A DNA stretch of 64,000 nucleotides from Tridacna crocea (Eukaryota > Mollusca > Bivalvia > Cardiida > Cardiidae), in contig OX031057.1 in the NCBI GenBank assembly GCA_943736015.1, positions 61,152,001 to 61,216,000 on the forward strand. The letters run 5' to 3'. The first letter of the stretch is position 1; the number at the start of each line of letters is the position of its first letter. This document shows positions 27,501-39,500 of this stretch, one piece after another. A program made the translations under genes and the position numbers. The notes under the pieces are model-generated. The model was given only the letters and a program-made list of their open reading frames with translations, searched no databases and was not told the DNA's origin.

Positions 27501-30500
27501 GGTTTTATCATATAACAGTAAATATTCCTGCTAAAAAATAAGTGTCTCAATCCGATGAAATAACATACGACAGAAAAAAAATCTGTATCATCCAAAATTG
27601 TGTAATTCGTTCGTATGGTATGATGAACTATATAGTGCACAGACTCATAGATTTGCAAAATTTTTTGGTAAAGATTTATGCTGTAATATGAATCCGCCTT
27701 TCATAAAAAACACAGTTACTACCATCCAGCATCTGCACTATTAATTGTCTCATTTCTACAGCAGTTTTCGAATAAAATGTCAGTAACTGCAATTCGTTGT
27801 CATTGAAGGTATATAATAGAAGGAATACTATATCGTTGTAACTTTCCTGGTGCCTGTATTTCACTTAGAACTCGCTGCGTAAGAAAATTTTGATATCGCA
27901 TTCAACCTTCTGTCTTCTGCAATATAAAATTTTCTCACACCGCTGGAATAAAATACAACCACCAGGAAGGTAACCAATAATATTCCATAGAAGTACTCAC
28001 TGTGTCTCTGTTTTGGGGGTAAAGGTGGGGGTCTGGGTAAGTTTTCCACACTTGAATGACTAGCGCTTGAAAAGGACCCTGAACTTGAATATGCATCTTC
28101 TTGCGAGCTGGTCTGATGTGTAAACGATATTGTGTTAGACTTTTGCATCTGTGTTCCGCTGAAAGACTGGGTACTGCTTGTACTGGAAGAAGATAGTCTA
28201 GCTTCAGACGTTTGCGAGTTTTGAGACATTCGGGAAGTAACAGTTCGACTTATCACAGTTCGAGTGCAGACAGATGATGAGGATGACATATATCCCGATT
28301 CTATCGACATCCCATCTGGAAGGTTGTCATATTGCGAGACCATGCGATTCATTCTTTTACTGGGCAGTGGAGGAGGAACATCAGGTTTTATTTCTGAAGT
28401 TTTGTTTAAGTTTCTTTTTGTCATTTCCTCCATGTCTTGCGTTAACTTTGTTAGTTTATCAATCTCCTGCGTTAACTGATTTATCTGATCCACAGTACAC
28501 TCAGAATGTGAGCCTGTCATCACAGTGGACTTCTTCACTAGTTTAGAGTCTGACACTGTCTTTGAAAACGATCCAGAGAGTTGTGAACGCTGACTAGACA
28601 CCAACTCTTCAGCAGAATGATTTAAACCGGAGCTTAAACTACTGGAGGGAGATGCACATGAGCTTTGGCTGTGTAAACTTCCATTACTGGAGTTGATGGA
28701 CGAGTCCAGTAAGGACAGGTTGCCCCCTGATACAATCATGCTGTTGTGTGGAGAGTGACTGCTGGGTGATACATTTCCTCCATGCATTCCTGCGTTTGAC
28801 ACCATTTCTAGCATGTTTTGTATCTGTGAGCGCCGTTTTGTTTTGTCTGGTAATGGAGGTGGAACATCACTAGAGTCCACTTCGTCGTGCGAGAGAGACT
28901 TCCGTATCAGTCTGCAAACAATAACGCAGAGTAATGTAAGTAAAGGTATGGATTTTTTTTTTCTTAGGACAAAAATGGATGGTAGATATGAAAGGACATA
29001 TGGGTGACTAGAATACATATATTTATAGCCCTTTACAAAACTAGGAAATTTTAAACTTACACAATACAAAGCATTTGAAGATGATAGTAAAAGTGCTGCA
29101 AAGAAAAGGACTTACATATGAAAGGGTCAAAAAAGTTTACTAAAGATAAAGAGAAGATGCTGCATTGCATTGCTTTTGCATCCTTTCCCAACAACATCTT
29201 TTGATGTTTCAAATGTAAATCCTATCCTTTAACTCATTACCAAACGACAAAATTTTAGATTAGTCCAAATTGAAAGCATTTGCAGATGACAAAATAAAAG
29301 TGACTGAAAATTTTGAAATTTATTTTGTGAAGGGTAGAAAACATTGTGGGAAAAGGAGAAAATGCTGGTTACCAGTATTTTCTCCTTTTCCTACAATGTT
29401 TTCAAAAGGCTTCTATCTCAGGCGTGTAAAAAGCAGGGATTGTTTGGTAAAGGGTCAACTATACTCAACCACTTTAAAAACGCAACACTGTTTCGTGAAG
29501 CATATTGCAGTTCTTTTATTGAGCAATATCAATTTATTTCAAAGAATAAACTCGTACACAAATGAGGTGTTCAGAGCGATCCAATTTAGCCTGTTTGCAC
29601 GAAGCCTTTGCGCATGTGCGAGATTGTCTTCAATGCAATAAGTTTTCAAATTTCACAGTAGCGCGTATGTCCTCCATGTGCGTTAATGCAAGCCTAGCAA
29701 CGCCTTCGCATTGACAGGATGACAGTCTGAATTTTTTGTTGAGGTATGCGTTGCCATTCCTGAGCGAGTGCACGTTGCAACTGATTCACGTTAGCAAGTG
29801 GGGGTTGGCGTGCATACACTCAACGTCCAAGTTCGTCCCAAAGATGCTCTATCGGAGCAAGATCCGGAGAGAGCGATGGCCAGTCCATAATATTCACGTG
29901 ATTGATGCGCAAAAAGTGGACCAAGAGTCTGGTAAGGCTTGATCGATGACAGCGGAAGTGTCTAGCCACACGGCGGATGCTGATGTTGGCTTCAACCATT
30001 CCTAATGCCCGATTCCTTTCATTTTCGCTAAGTCTAGGCATCTTGTAACAGTCTAATCGAAAACGTTAAAATGTTTTATCAGATGGGCTATCATTCGACA
30101 AACAATTGAAAAAAAATCAGTGGAATTCCGTGCGCGTCTCATAAGCACCAGCCTTTTTTTTTGCTCAAATCACTTTTTTTGTGGAGTTGGCATCACGCTT
30201 CAATGAGCAAGTGATTTGCTTAAATTCTTTATTTAAAATGCGGTTGATAAGTCATGCCTTATTACAAAAACACGAGTAACCAAAAACGAAATGCAATATG
30301 CTTCATTAAATAGTGTTGCGTTTTTAAAGTGGTTGAGTATATTTACCTCACAATTCCAACTTTTGACAATCCTATGGAAATAGCTATTCTAAATACCATG
30401 TAGCAAAAGGAGAAAATAGTTGTAACCAGTGTCTTCTTTTCCAACATGGTTTTCCAAACCTGTATAGATAACTACCATCTTTTCAGGTGCATGTAATTTG

Positions 30501-33500
30501 TCTTTAATTCAGACAAGCCTTCTTAACTCTTTACCAAACGACAAAATCTTACACTGGTTCAAACTGAAAGCACTTGCAGATGACAACATAACTCAAAATT
30601 TGATATTTGTGTCCAGCAGGGTAGAAAACATTGTGGAAATAGGAAAAAATGCTGGTTGAAGTCTTCTTTCCCAGGGTCATTGAAATTATGCTGTAAAAGG
30701 GCTAAACTACCTTTAACCCATTACCACATAATCCCTACTTTTGACACCCCTTAGGAAGAAGCCTTTGGAAAACATTTTGGGAAATGGAGAAAATGCTGGT
30801 AACCAGCATTTTCTCCTTTTCCCACAATGTTTTCTACCCTTCACAAAACAAATTTCAAATTTTCAGTCACTTTTATTTTGTCGTCTGCAAATGCTTTCGA
30901 TTTGGACAAGCCTAAAATATTGTCGTTTGGTAATGAGTTAACTTGTAATATCTGCATCTTTCGTGCTGCATAAGAAAGTCCATTTAGTTAAAAAAGTTTA
31001 AACCACTAATTGCTTGGTTTGTATGGTGTTTAATGCCCTTTTTAACATCATTTCAGTTATATCATGGCAATCAGAGCACATATCCATGCTTTCCCGTAGT
31101 TTCTTTTATTAGTGCTCCATACAATATTCCTTCCAAGCCACTGGCTGCTTGCCCACATAACCATCATTGAAACAATGGTTAGCAGGGAGAAAGGAATTGA
31201 TCCAGTTGCAATAACTATCATCAATCCTCAGAAAGAAAATGGCTAAGCCCAGGATTAAACCAGTGACCCCCTGTTCTCAGTCCTGCACACTACTGACTGC
31301 ACTACTTAAAAGCATTGATTTCTATTTCTTCAATTTTCTGTTCTATAAGCTCTATGAGAGGCCAGCAAAAGCATGTTTAGAAGCTGTGAGACCAGCACAG
31401 AGAAAGAGTTTCATTATTATTCCATTATTCTCCAAATCTAAAATTGTTGTCTGCAAACTCTTTCAGTTTGGAAGAGTCCAAACTTTGTCATTTGGGAAAG
31501 GGTTAATACGCCCCTCCTTTTTGAAATGCTTTCACAGAAAATAAAGATATTGCCTATTTCATTTAACTCTTTACCAGATGACAAATTTTAGACTGGTCCA
31601 AATTGAAAGCACTTGCAGACGACAATTTCAGTGTGGCTCACATGGTACAAATTTTCTTTGACTGGGAAGAAAACATTGTGAGAAAAGGAGAAAATGCTGG
31701 TTACCAGCATTTTCTCCTTTCCCCACAATGTTTCAAAAGACCTCTTACCCAGGGGTATTATAAGTCGAGATTGTGTGGTAAAGAGTTTAAATGACACAGG
31801 TTAACATCATTTACATTTATCAAAACTTTATTTCTATCTTTGGCAATTATCCTTAATAGTCACGAAAACTGTTTGCTACATACTTTGCACATTACATTGC
31901 TTATCTGTACCTTCCCATGTATGTATAACTTCCCAAATATAGTCAAAAATCTACTTTATATTAGCATATGAGAAAGCGCCAGCTATAAGCATTTACATGT
32001 CTTCTAATCATATTTTCTAAAATCTTTGCCATCAGGCTTAACATTTCGGATTGTATGATAAAAGGTTATGAAAGAAATAAACTAAAACTTGTGACATGCA
32101 CAGCTGCAGTTTGTGGTTTATGATAGTTATACAAAGTTTCACTACAATGACAGCAAAAACAAGGGAAAAGCTTGTCACACAAATGAACTTCTTTGACTCC
32201 TTTACACACTGCAAAATTTTAGACCTATCTAAACTGAAAGCATTTGCAGACGACAATTTCAAAGTAGCTCAAATGGTGCAATTTTGCTTTGATTGGGTAG
32301 AAAACCATGACTAGATTCTACACAATATTAGATTGAAACAGCATATGTTTACTTTGTGGCTGTAAATAAAGTATCTTTCACCCTCTAACATGCATTCCTG
32401 ACTTTTTATGAACCTGAGAAGGCAAACCTTTGAAAATTTTGTGGAAAAAGGAGAAAATGCTGGTGACCAGCATTTTCTCCTTTTCCCACAATGTTTTCTA
32501 TCCAGTCAGAGAACTGAAGCATTTTTACAGCAAAACTGAATATGTGGTTTGCGGATACTTTGAATTCAGACAAGTTTTAAATTTGTTTTGTGGTAAAGGG
32601 TTAATAAGTATGAACCATTACGAGGCATAAACTTACTGTGGTACTATAACATCAGCATTTTGAGGTAGTGGAGGTTTGGGTGGCGGTGAGGGTTGCTTGT
32701 GTTGTGAGAAATCAAACACTGTACCCCCATTGTTCATTTTGACGCTATCCGATGACCTTGACACTGGCATTCCTGGGTTGTCATACATACCAAGGTCACT
32801 GGTCTTCTGTAGGATTTCTCGTTCACGGGGAGAAAGAGGGATATCGGGAAGGGAATTACGTTTGGGTCTGTAAATGTTTACATTGAAATAAATTATCAGG
32901 AATTATTTTAACCTTTTACCAGCTTCATGTTTTAATGACCTTGAAGCTTTTAAAAATCATTGTGGGAAAAGGAAAAAATGCTGGCGACCAGCTTTTTATC
33001 CTTTTCCTACCATGTTTTCAACACTTTCAAAGAACAAATCTCATCATTTCAGCTGTGTTTTATCACATATAAAAAATCATGTTGCACAGATGATGGCAAT
33101 TGTATTTGAAAGGGTAGAAAACACTGCAGGAAGAGGAGACAAGACATTTTCTCTTTTACCGAAAGTGTTTTCAAAAGCTTGCTTGCACAGGGTCGTTTTT
33201 AAGTTTCTAAGAAATTTTCAAGTACACTTCCAATGTCATAGACATTGCATTAGACCTAAACAAATTTCGATACATGTAATTGCTTCTGACAACAAAATTT
33301 TATATGTCAGTATCTAACTCTTTACCAGACCACAAAATTTAGCCTTGTCCAAACTGAAAGCATTTGCAGACAACAATTTCAGTGTGGCTCAAATCGTACA
33401 ATTTTTCTTTGATAGTGTAGAAATTATTGTGGGAAAGGGAGAAAATGCTGGTGTAACCAGCATATTTCTCTTTTCCAACAATGTTTGCTACAGGCTTCTT

Positions 33501-36500
33501 TTCTAAGGTCGTTAAAAGTCAGAACTGCGTAGTAAAGGGATAAAGCATTCGCAGACCTCTACATAATTGGTATTCTACTATCTTTTCTAACCTCTCAAAA
33601 AAAAGAAACAGCATTATTTGAACTGCATTCAGTTTACACAAGTCAAAAATGTTGTCTTGAAATGGCTAAGCAATAAGGAGTGGAATCAAGATTGATATCA
33701 AAGCTTTAATTCTGTATTCCAGTCTTTTCTAACTTTTTCATTCCTCATGTTGAACTCATCATGACCAAAATGGCGGGCAGGTTTTGAGAAAATAAACATT
33801 GTTCATGCACACACATCTACAAATATATCATGGTGGCTTATCAAAGTAGTCCTTCCCACAAGCTAAGACAGCTTGCTGTACATGTGTTTGATTACTGTAT
33901 ATCAACAGTTCTGATCATTACAGACATGAATATTATCTGCATTCTGTGCCATCTACTTGTATAGCTGTGAGTATGCATACTGGTCAGCATACACTTTGTG
34001 AAAGAGCATTCTGGCTGAGTGTTCACACTCTTACATTAATTAATGGTAACAAATGTTGCTCTATGGGCAATAAAACAACATTCATTTATTATCTCATCCA
34101 TTTATTTATTTGAGAGTACACTACAATATGCACTTGCACCTAAGTTCAACATAATTATAGTCTTCATCTTGTAAGTATAAAAAATCTACACTAATCAATT
34201 AAATAATCTTTTTTTTATTGTGGTTTATCATTCAATAAACCAGTTGTGAGTTATGAGGCACAACAAAATTAATAATCCACAAAAGCAACAAGAGGACCAT
34301 GATGGTCCTATATCGCTCACCTGAGTACCAAGCAGTAAAGATTTACAATGAAGATAAATACCAAATATCGAAGTGCAAGGCCAAAGCTTTAGGTCTTCTT
34401 GGTTTAGGTAAGAAGATAATCTTTCTTAACCAAACCCGGTTATATAAATATTTAAGAGAAGTTTGAAAGTGCTCAGGTGAGCTAACTAGAGCCTTAATTT
34501 GAAGTATTTTGGTAGAGGGCCACTAGATGATGCTACATGCCAAATATGAAAGCTCTAGCCCTTAAGGTTTGGGACAAGAAGATTTTTGAAGATTTCCTTC
34601 TTTATCTCTATGTGAAATCTGAGAACCCACAACATAGGGCCAATTTCCACACTAGGGCCATTATTTGAAGTATTTTGGTAGAGGGCCACTAAATGATACT
34701 ACATGCCATATATGAGAGCTCTAGCCCTTATGGTTTGGGACAAGAAGATATTTAAAGATTTCCTTCTTTATCTCTATGTGAAATCCGAGAACCCACAACA
34801 TAGGACCATTTTCCACACTAGGGCCATAATTTGATGTATTTTGGTAGAGGGTCACTAGATGATGCTACATGCCAAATATGAAAGCTCTAGCCCTTAAGGT
34901 TTGGGACAAGAAGATTTTTACAGATTTCCTTCTTTATCATTATGTGAAATCTGAGGACCCACAACATAAGGCCATTTTCAACACTAGGGCCATAATTTGA
35001 AGTATTTTGGTAGAGGGTCACTAGATGATGCTACATGCCAAATATGAAAGCTCTAGCCCTTAAGGTTTGGGACAAGAAGTTTTTTACAGATTTCCTTCTT
35101 TAACTCTATGTGAAATCGGAGAACCCATAACATAGGGCCAATTTCCACACTAGGGCCATTATTTGAAGTATTTTGGCAGAGGGCCACTAGATGATACTAC
35201 ATGCCATATATGAGAGCTCTAGCCCTTATGGTTTGGGACAAGAAGATTTTTAAAGATTTCCTTCTTTATCTCCATGTGAAATCCGAGAACCCACGACATG
35301 GGGCCATTTTCAAACTAGGGCCATAATTTGAAGTTTTTTGGTAGAGGGCCACTAGATGATGCTACATGCCAAATATGAAAGCTCTAGCCCTTACGGTTTG
35401 GGACAAGAAGATTTTTAAAGATTTCCTTCTTTATCTCTATGTGAAATCCGAGAACCCACAGCATTGGGCCAATTTCTACACTAGGGCCATTATTTGAAGT
35501 CTTTTGGTAGAGGGCCACTAGATGATACTACATGCCATATATGAGAGCTCTAGCCTTTATGGTTTAGGACAAGAAGATTTTTAAAGATTTCCTTCTTTAT
35601 CTCTATGTGAAATCCGAGAACCCACAACATAGGGCTATTTTCAACACTAGGGCCATAATTTGAAGTATTTTGGTAGAGGGCCACTAGATGATGCTACATG
35701 CCAAATATGAAAGCTCTAGCCCTTAAGGTTTGGGACAAGAAGATTTTTGAAGATTTCCTTCTTTATCTCTATGTGAAATCAGAGAACCCACAACATAGGG
35801 CCAATTTCCATACTAGGGCCATTATTTGAAGTATTTTAATAGGGGGCCACTAGATGATACTACATGCCATATATGAGAGCTCTAGCCTTTATGGTTTGAG
35901 ACAAGAAGATTTTTAAAGATTTCCTTCTTTATCTCTATGTGAAATCCAAGAACCCACAACATAGGGCCATTTTCAACACTAGGGCCATAATTTGATTATT
36001 TTGGTAGAGGGCCACTAGATGATGCTGCATGCCAAATATAAAAGCTCTAGCCCTTAAGGTTTGGGACATAAAGTTTTTTACAGATTTCCTTCTTTATCTC
36101 TATGTGGAATCAGAGAACCCACAACATAGGGCCAATTTCCACACTAGGGCCATTATTTGAAGTATTTTGGTAGAGGGCCACTAGATGATACTACATGCCA
36201 TATATGAGAGCTCTAGCCCTTATGGTTTGGGACAAGAAGATTTTTAAAGATTTCCTTCTTTATCTCTATGTGAAATCCGAGAACCCACAACATAGGTCCA
36301 TTTTCAAACTAGGGCCATAATTTGAAGTATTTTGGTAGAGGGTCACTAGATGATGCTACATGCCAAATATGAAAGCTCTAGCCCTTACGGTTTGGGACAA
36401 GAAGATTTTTAAAGATTTCCTTCTTTATCTCTATGTGAAATCCGAGAATCCACAACATAGGGCCAATTTCTACACTAGGGCCATTATTTGAAGTATTTTA

Positions 36501-39500
36501 ATAGAGGGCCACTAGATGATACTACATGCCATATATGAGAGCTCTAGCCTTTATGGTTTGGGACAAGAAAATTTTTAAAGATTTCCTTCTTTCTCTCCAT
36601 GTGAAATCCAAGAACCCACAACATAGGGCCACTTTCAACACTAGGGCCATAATTTGAAGTATTTTGGTAGAGGGTCACTAGATGATGCTACATGCAAAAT
36701 ATGAGAGCTCTAGCCCTTACGGTTTGGGACAAGAAGATTTTTAAAGTTTTTTCTCTCGGTTGCCATGGCAACCAGAGTTCTCCATGGAATTCAAATCTTT
36801 GAAGTATTTTGAAAGTGCATCACCTAAGGATCATTTCTGTGAAGTTTCACTGAAATCTGTTGGGCGGTTTCAGAGGAGAAGAATTTTTAAGTAATTGTTC
36901 ACGGACGGACGGACGGACGGACACACGGACGGACGGATGGCAGACAACGATCGATCACAATAGCTCACCCTGAGCACTATGTGCTCAGGTGAGCTAAAAA
37001 CCCAAGTGGTTTATTAATTGTGCATCATAACTTACATGGTTTATTGAACAATAGACCACCATATAAAAAAGATTATTTCGATTCTAAAATTATCAACTCT
37101 TAATGAAAGGAAAACAAGTTCATACTTTGAGTAAAAACGCGGATGCATATTATATTCTATTGAATAACTTACTTACTCTATACAGAATGCAGCAATCCTA
37201 TATAGAATAACATAGATTTTACCACGCTTTCGTTGCATTCTGTTCAGAGAGCCTTTTTCACATGTCATGTAAGAATGTACAACTCATATGTTTGTACATG
37301 AGTGTGTTCATATGTGCAATATTATGACTGTCAGCCTATGTGCAATATCAATATAGGTTCTTTGCAGTATATTTAATCAATTATAGGGAAGTGCTTCATG
37401 TGCTGCCACAAGCATGAGAGCAGCTATGTTAGCAGTGTGTGCAAACAATATGAAAATACCTACGTCTCAAAACCAGGAGAACTCGGTACGGGTGATTTTT
37501 GGGGGGTAAGATTGTTGTGTCTGTCTTCCCATTTGTCTATACAGATCTGAGTCAACTCCTGAAATATAGATACAAAAAGTATTACACTTTGCAAGTAGGA
37601 TCTGCATTTGCCAGTTATTTTCAGAAAAATCCCAATCTAATCCTGGATTTAGAAAGCAACACAACTTCTAATTGGCTAAATCATTCGGTTTATCCAATTA
37701 GAAGTTGTGTTAGTTTTAAACATAGAAAAATAATTGACCATACGAAAAGAATATTCTTAAAGGCCCAATGAAGGCTAAAACATCAAAGCAGGTTTCATAA
37801 TACATTAATTTTAAATTTAAACCATACTATTTCAAAGTACGATTTGTTAGTTAAAATGGTGTTTTTTGCCGCTTTCAACATTATTTCAGTAATATCATGG
37901 CAACAGCTCACATATTCACATTTCCTGGGTTTCACCAGTACTAGGCTACGGTTCTGAAGTGTCTTCCCGAAGGACACTCCTGTGAAAAGCCCAGTGGAGC
38001 CAGTGTGGCTCGAACCCGGGGCCTCCAGGCCAAAAGTCCCCCACTTTACCACATAGTATGAAAAATATTGCAGAGATGACAGTCTGTTATTGTGAGGTCG
38101 GGCCATATGTTAGTCCCTGGCAGAAAAAAAAATCATTTTAAAATCAGGCAAAAAGTGAAAAAGGCATGGCTACCTAGCAGGTTTAAGCCTAGTTTTGAAA
38201 TTAATTGCTCTGTCAGCAATTAACACTTGGACTGACCGGACAATGACAAATAGCTATTTTCACAATAATTTCCATACTTTCAAATGGTATGATATAAATT
38301 AAAATGCATTTAAACATCCGCTTTCTTTATTTTTAGGCTTGTTACTTTATCCCTTTTCCCACCAATCCCTGGCTTTTACGACACTGAGGTAGAAGCCTTT
38401 TATAAACATTGTGGGAAAAGAAGAAAATCATGCCTGTAACTAGCATTTTCTCCTATTCCCCCACAATGTTTTCTACCTTGCTGGAAACAAATTCCAATTT
38501 TCATGTTACATTAAATTTGTCATCTGCGAGTGCTTCCTATTTGGACCAGTCAAAAATTTTGTCCTTTGGTAAAGAGTTAACCCATTACCACACAATCCCT
38601 ACTGCTGACAACCCTGAGAGAGAAGCGTTTAGAAACATTGTGGGAAAAGGGGAAAATGCTGGTTACCAGCATTTTCCCCCTTTCCCAAAATGTTTTCTAC
38701 CCTTCACAAAACGAATTTCAAATTTTCAGTCACTTTATTTTGTTATCTGCAAATGCTTAGGACAAGCCAAAAATTCTGTCCATAGGTAATGAGTAAAGAA
38801 TGGTTGATGAATACGGGACCCTGGACATGTATTCCAAATATTCTAAATTCTATACAACATCTCAACCAGTCAAATAGATAGTTTGAAAATAAGAATTTGA
38901 AAATATTTACAGTTTTTGGTGGATACAGGATAAGTACATTTTGACTTCCTGTTTTAGACAGAAAAAAAAAAATAGCATTTCTACAGCTTATGACTGTAAC
39001 ATTGCCAAACAGATACAAAAAATCAATCTTCACAGGAACCAATTTGCCTAGATTACATTAACAAATCTATAAACAAACTTGTACAGGTGAGATCAACCAA
39101 ATAACCTTACTGGCTATGTTTACCTGACAGTTACATTGTTAAACCTTAGGCTGCCAGGTGCAACTCTATGGCCTCTATTCGGAACATGCAGTCTGGGTCC
39201 ATTCTTCAAAAATTTCTAGTCTTATTCTTCAGAATTTCACCATAGTGAAAGTAACAGAACTGCTGATTGGCTAAAGCATTTGGTTTAGCCAATCAGAAGT
39301 TCTGTTACTTTCACAGTCAGAAAATCTTGAAGAGTATGATAAAGAACCTTTTTAAGAATGGTTGGTGAATACAGACCCTGATCTTGGATCTAAACTAGTC
39401 CATAGGGAGATATCTAAACAGTACAATATCTTTGAAATAAGCATATTTAAGTTTTTACAATCAGATTGAAAGTCATTTATTTAGTAGGACAAGTGTTAAC

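Larger units (their letters stand above)
34287..36997 (+). mobile_element. Helitron-like element 3 with a 166-bp repeat array
   Basis: Starts AACAAGAGGACCATGATGG and CGCTCACCTGAG; ends with GTTGCCATGGCAACCAG, GGAC repeats, hairpin GAGCACTATGTGCTC, AGGTGAG and CTAA. The 5' and 3' domains match elements 1 and 2. An extra copy of the 3' terminus (GCTCAGGTGAGCTAA) lies inside at 34471-34485, just before the array. No coding capacity. Confidence 0.78.
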
